Source of the DNA: Lichtheimia corymbifera B2541
Taxonomy: Eukaryota; Mucoromycota; Mucoromycetes; Mucorales; Lichtheimiaceae
Assembly: GCA_000697475.1 (NCBI GenBank)
Contig: JNEU01000978.1
Span: 1-64,000, forward strand
Direction: 5' to 3'
DNA length: 64,000 nucleotides
Shown here in pieces: positions 59,616-64,000 of the stretch. Under the pieces are notes generated by a model, which was not told the DNA's origin, did no database searches, and saw only the letters and a program-made list of their open reading frames with translations. The translations under genes and the position numbers were made by a program. The stretch's first letter is position 1. Every line of letters begins with the position of its first letter.

Positions 59616-61060
59616 GGCTGTATGTGTAGGCGGTGTGTGTGGGGAAAAGAGTTGAGTTGCAGATCAAGATGGACGAAATTGTTCACCGCTGAAATACGTT
59701 GCTGATGGTGGCTTGAACATTTTTCATTATCAGTCTCATTGACCAATCATGACCTTGTTCAAGGTGATCATCTCAAAAACTTTCATTGACAGCTTGCCAT
59801 CGCATCTGCATATTCAATAATCCTCGGAAGACATATTTGGCCATACTGGGAAATCAAAACTGGCATGCTTTCCATAGATCCACTCATATCACATCTTATT
59901 CATCGTCATCAGCATTTTTGTATTATCAAGTAAATCAGCTACCCCACCCGATAAACTACTTTTATTCCGCGGACACTGCAGCTGTTTTCTAATGAGTCAA
60001 TCCCAGCTGAAACAGGGACCCTGGTGGGGGGTGTAGGGTAGTGGAATGCATAAAGCAACAAGTGTGCTTGGACCACGCGCTTTACGTAAAAAGAAAAGGG
60101 GACGTTTCCGATGGCTGTAATACAGATGGCATACCTCTATCACACATAAACACAACTCTAAACGATATACGATTCGCACATGGCAAGTAGTGGGCTGCCA
60201 AGAGAGAGCCGAAAATTGGATGGCGGTGTAAGCATGATTGGTTCGAGATCGCTGGATAAGGAATACATCCTCCACCGTGTCCGAAAGAAAAATGAGTCAA
60301 TGAAAAACACAAACCAGGGGTGGGCAACAAATAAATGTGTGGATATCCATACTACTAGAGCAAGAGCAATCTATGTACCAGGTAATCCACTCCCCTTGCT
60401 GGGCGAATCATCGTCTTTGACGACTCCAAAATACCTGCTGCTGGTATTACAAGGCAACGAAAGATCATCCGACTATTGGTGATAGCGATCAGAACGCGCG
60501 TACTTGAAATTTGCTATGATCTATTGTCATGTCGTTGTTGTTACAAATATCCCTGGTATTGAATGATGCGGCGTGTAATGTTGGACAACGACTGAGCCAT
60601 CATTACATAGCTGTTTTGGCTCATGCACAACCAGATAGCAGCCCCTTTTCGATATCATCATGCTAACACACGGCCATTTTTCTTCAATATGAGCGATCTC
60701 CTACTTGTGTTCAGAACTTGCAAAGCGATCTTTCCTTCCTTTTCCCTGGGCACTAGCTATGATATCAAGCCAGCAAAACATGTAGCGGTCCGATCACGTG
60801 AATCATCAGAAGGAGTACATAAAATGCGTCGTAATATTTATTGAGATACCAATGTCGAAGGACTGAGAGTGAGATAAAGAATACAAATGGGGGTGACACA
60901 TAGTGTTGACAGGTTGCACAAATGGTTGAATACTGCTCCCTTGAGTCATGGTTGTTGCTTCTTTGTAGTAGACAAACAGTCAAGGATCCAAAATCCATCA
61001 AGTTTGCGAGAAACTAATGCTTTATAGGCGTATATCAGATTCGGCAGCTTATATATTCAT
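59616..61060. other. Gene-poor interval
   Basis: Upstream of SHM2. Several frames of 60-100 codons on both strands have neither family motifs nor splice context. No gene is supported. Confidence 0.4.
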
Positions 61061-61068
61061 GTTTGGTA

Positions 61069-61255
61069 AGGATCCAATACGTTGGCTGTGAAGTTGTCAA
61101 GTCGAGCTGCATAATCGACTGGGTATCGTGCACGGACCTGATTGACATCTACTTCCGCCAAAGTAGGGTCTATAATTGAAGTTTAATCACGAGGAATATA
61201 CACAACGACATATCCGGTTACTCAGAGGCGTATCTAGGGCAGCACTGCAACATGC
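61069..61255 (-). other. Possible short spliced coding region, unrecognised
   Basis: A minus-strand segment with an ATAG acceptor near 61,170 is open to TGA at 61,069: PTLAEVDVNQVRARYPVDY then AARLDNFTANVLDPYQT, which reads like real protein. The upstream piece at about 61,215-61,254 has an ATG and a GA|GTAACC donor, but that start joins in a different frame and gives a tiny Cys-rich peptide instead. I cannot tell which, if either, is used; other exons were not found. Confidence 0.25.
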
Positions 61256-61379
61256 GGGGTAAGTGACGATATCCAGGACAACGAAAGGAACAAGAATAGA
61301 GACCTCTCTTCTTCCCTCCCACTTTTACACTTTACACCACAGAGCACTATCCGCTGTCATTCCCTTCATCGCACAGCTT

Positions 61380-61950
61380 CAATGGATTAACAGATGGCCA
61401 ATGGTGACGCTTTGCAGCAAGTACGAGCGATCTACCAATGACTCAAGCCTCCAACACAACACTACATGTACGCTCAATCAACTGCAGTTCTTTTATTATT
61501 CAAGTCGAACATTGTGGTACTAAATTTCGCGTGCAGGTTGTTGTTCTCTCCTTCATACAAGAACCAAGGGGGTGTCGTGTATATTCGTTTCGTGGTTGCC
61601 CTACAAGGAGAGGCCTTTCCACTTTTAGGTATGTTGACAATGAAGGTAGATGCTCTGCTTGTTATCTCACATTGTGTTCTGGTAGATTCAACATGTTGGA
61701 TGATCGTACCTCTGACAGTAACAAGATATCGATCAACGCTGGATTGTTTCACGGGTACGTATAGCATTGGATCTACGATACAAACGCCGTTAATTAACGA
61801 GCCTTACAATGAGACAGCAGCAGCACAATATGGATGGGATGGAGGAGGTGCGGTTATTGGAAGCAAGTATGCTATTGAGAATACCCAAGGTAAAAAAAAA
61901 AAGTGTTCAATCTGGGATTTGTCGCTTTCAAGTGCACTAAGTATACACCA
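61380..61950 (+). pseudogene. Unrecognised, probably broken multi-exon coding region
   Basis: Coding-looking stretches appear in different plus-strand frames: SFIIQVEHCGTKFRVQ, GRFNMLDDRTSDSNKISIN (which follows a plausible 58-nt intron with GTATGT donor and GGTAG acceptor), and INEPYNETAAAQYGWDGGG. I could not join them into one frame. No domain is recognised. It may be a decayed gene or a gene with introns I mis-set. Confidence 0.3.
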
Positions 61951-61959
61951 ATCGTTTGA

Positions 61960-62560
61960 TAGGGCATCTGCCAGCGTGTATCACTTATCAGTGGATCATG
62001 TCAACAAGAAGTGACAGCATCGATCGATTCCTTTCAGAGCCATCAAGCCTTACCCCAGCATCTTGTGTTTCTGGTTACTGTCAATTGCCTAGAGGGGCAT
62101 CCTGCAACGAGCGTCTCTTATCGGTGGATCATATCAGCAGCGAGCAACAAGCAGCAACCTTGTTTTTTCTGGTGTCAGCAAGCTTTATTTCATCATCTTT
62201 TGGTTTACGTTACCAAGCAACGGCCGGTGCCTTTGATGAACATCCTGGAACGAACCTCTGTTACCATCGGATCATATCAGCAGCAAGCAACAACGTCGCT
62301 TTTTGGTGTCATCATCTGCTGGTGGTCTTCGTTATCTCAATTCCTTTCAATAACATCTTGTAATCACGTGGATCATGTCAGCAACAAGGAACAACGTTGA
62401 CATCTTTGGTGGTAGCAAGCTTTATCGTGTCATCTGGCGATCCTCATGATCAGCAATTCCCTTGAGAACACTATACAATGCAGGTCTCTTATGGATGGAT
62501 AATGTCAGCAACAAGCAGCAGCGTTAACACGATCTTTGGTGCGATCAACATATTGTTCGA
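61960..62560 (+). repeat. Degenerate tandem array, unit about 95-150 nt
   Basis: The word ggatcatrtcagcarcaagcar recurs near 61,994, 62,120, 62,268, 62,363 and 62,498, with flanking words (gtatc-ctta-cagtggatcat; catcttgtnttt; gccttac/cttcgttatc) partly conserved. A further weak match lies at 62,872. No gene is supported in it. Confidence 0.55.
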
Positions 62561-62689
62561 CCGTCTGAGAGTCCACGTTACTACAGCCATGGTATACGAT
62601 CATTATTGACATGCAACAGGGCACTGTTACAAGGGATTTATATTATGACTCGCCTATTTACCAACGTACAAAAGAGAGTTGAAGGGGCT

Positions 62690-63040
62690 GTTGATCAAGG
62701 AATGACGATTAAATGAGGTCCATTGATTGAAGACATACGACGTGATCTTCAACTTGGGTGACGCCATATCAACCATCAGCTGCTACTGCGCAATACAAGT
62801 ACTCTTCGTCTGTTTGAGCTGCGATAGGAAGGGATTAAGAAGTGATTGACCAACAGCCGGATGGAGAAGGAATCATGTCAGCAAGCGATCACAGGAGTTC
62901 TTTTTATCAACATGTTGGACTTGCAATGGCTATGGATGCATGAATGCAATCAAGCAGTGATAGCTAATTCTGACATGTCGTTTTCGTTGCTTGGTACACG
63001 CCAGCAGAAAAGAGTGGACCATGTTACCTGGATACGGCTG
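62690..63040 (+). repeat. Second copy of the 49.3-49.6 kb dispersed repeat, followed by decayed coding sequence
   Basis: Colinear with 49,260-49,570 (see that entry). Directly after it, at about 63,070-63,165, the frame DAGAYIFGERRLDDDVANIR continuing to ATRFNLG is coding-like but ends in a stop without a partner exon. Confidence 0.4.
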
Positions 63041-63339
63041 TGGATGATGATGGATTGGATGGCATGGATGCAGGGGCTTATATCTTTGGCGAAAGGCGGT
63101 TGGATGATGACGTTGCGAATATTCGAGTCAAGGCACATACAGCAACTAGATTCAACCTTGGATGAAGACGTTTATGACGGCAGCAACCAAGGATGCAAGG
63201 ACACAATGATACGGCTGGTTCTGTGATCCATTTGACTGGCGTCTGGAATGAAAGGAAGGATAGAAATTTGACGGTCGGAAAGCAGATTGGATAATCTACA
63301 TCATTGTATCGAGACGCTTTTGTTGTTTTTATCACATTA

Positions 63340-63755
63340 CATCCATTAAAGCTTCCTTGTTGATATGCTGAGGACGATAGGCAGCAGGATTATACACAGG
63401 TTTAAATAGACGCTTGTATTTTTAAAGATAATAAACCCTTAGTAGTGATGCCCAACAATAATGCTTGTTATTCAGGAGCCAACTTAAAGGGCCGATCCTG
63501 TTGGTGGAGAGATGCATGAAGTAACTCCATCCACAATACGCCTGTAGTAAGGTCTGCCTCTGGTAGCCCGATGGAATGGTTCTTTCTTACTTATGGTTGC
63601 ATAAGATAGTGTTAGCTAAAACTTGTCGTAAGTAAGCATGGCATGTTCATGTATTCGTGTCACATTCTATCACAGTTCACTCGTTCTTGAGCATAATGAA
63701 ATAAGCTTGCAATGAACCAAGCTTATATTTATATAACAAGCACGACATATGATGT
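63340..63755. other. Intergenic
   Basis: A+T-rich sequence with no supported gene or repeat that I could tie to another part of the window. Confidence 0.35.
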
Positions 63756-63775
63756 TGGGCACCCTCACTCTGAAT

Positions 63776-64000
63776 TTATTGTCTTTGCAATACAAGCGTT
63801 TGAGAATAGCGACTTCCTTCGTGTATCATTATGTGAACCAGGAAGCTTAAGCGAAAGTATACTGTCACAAAAGAACAAATGCATCTCGAAACATACGATG
63901 ACGCAAATGATTCATCCTCGCTTTCCGCCTTCAAGCTACTATTCCCCACTTCAGTCCAGAAACCAACCAAGTGATCCACATCGCACACATATGATATATT
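63776..64000 (-). pseudogene. 3' end of a second member of the 38.8-39.6 kb repeat-family gene (cut by window edge)
   Basis: The minus strand reads CDVDHLVGFWTEVG, matching MDRLLAFWNQVR at the end of the 38.8 kb gene; at DNA level gatgtggatcacttggttgg pairs with gatatggatcgcttgcttgc. The downstream sequence is also shared (complement of gaatttattgtctttgcaat at 63,772 against gatttattatctttgcaata at 38,690). The reading frame continues to TGA near 63,776 here, longer than in the first copy. The 5' part is outside the window, so whether this copy is intact is unknown. Confidence 0.55.

Noticed and set aside
60230..60260. tRNA-like T-loop word ggttcgag
   Set aside because: No matching acceptor stem, D-arm or A box at the right distance; not a tRNA.

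Overview
The window looks like nuclear DNA of an early-diverging filamentous fungus, most probably Mucorales (Mucoromycota; Lichtheimia/Absidia/Mucor-like). The reasons are many short introns (about 50-90 nt) with GTAAGT/GTATGT donors, CTAAC-type branch points and TAG/CAG acceptors, tightly packed conserved housekeeping genes, and gene-poor stretches full of decayed transposon-like repeats. The genus assignment is inference. Exon structures were worked out by hand from frame continuity, splice motifs and family conservation. No rRNA, tRNA, CRISPR array or bacterial-style operon was seen.

Layout. 1-7.5 kb is repeat territory: the 3' end of a LINE-like element with CCHC knuckles and a poly(A) tail, a foldback, a large imperfect inverted duplication carrying a decayed gene, and several dispersed or tandem repeats. 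7.5-21.6 kb is a dense gene block: DDHD-family phospholipase (-), ribosomal protein uL5/RPL11 (+), spliceosomal SmB (+), an SR splicing factor (+), an orphan low-complexity protein (-), a VHS-GAT endocytic adaptor (-) and a PH-domain protein (-). 21.6-25.4 kb is gene-poor and holds a palindromic array beside a truncated reading frame. 25.4-37 kb is gene-rich: a steroid-5-alpha-reductase-like membrane protein (+), a 76-aa membrane protein (+), a SANT/U-box-like protein (-), 5-aminolevulinate synthase (-), a class I cyclic-nucleotide phosphodiesterase (-) and alanine aminotransferase (-). 37-40 kb is repeat-rich again. 40-58 kb is framed by two full-length ABCC/MRP transporters, 40,005-45,873 (-) and 52,017-57,845 (+), which are diverging paralogues. 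Between them lie a GT49-like glycosyltransferase (-) and a two-exon gene for a predicted PD-(D/E)XK nuclease fused to a Myb-like domain (+), whose intron holds a minisatellite. 58.1-59.6 kb is cytosolic serine hydroxymethyltransferase (-). 59.6-64 kb is mostly intergenic, with decayed reading frames, a degenerate tandem array and the end of another copy of the repeat family seen at 38.8-39.6 kb.

The genes do not form one pathway. HEM1 (heme), ALT1 (alanine/pyruvate) and SHM2 (one-carbon) are pyridoxal-phosphate enzymes, RPL11, SmB and the SR protein are core expression genes, and the ABCC pair is a local duplication of a detoxification-type transporter. The most unusual parts are the nuclease-Myb gene and its relatives, the repeat families shared between distant parts of the window, the inverted ABCC duplication, and the nested inverted duplication at 1.8-4.2 kb.
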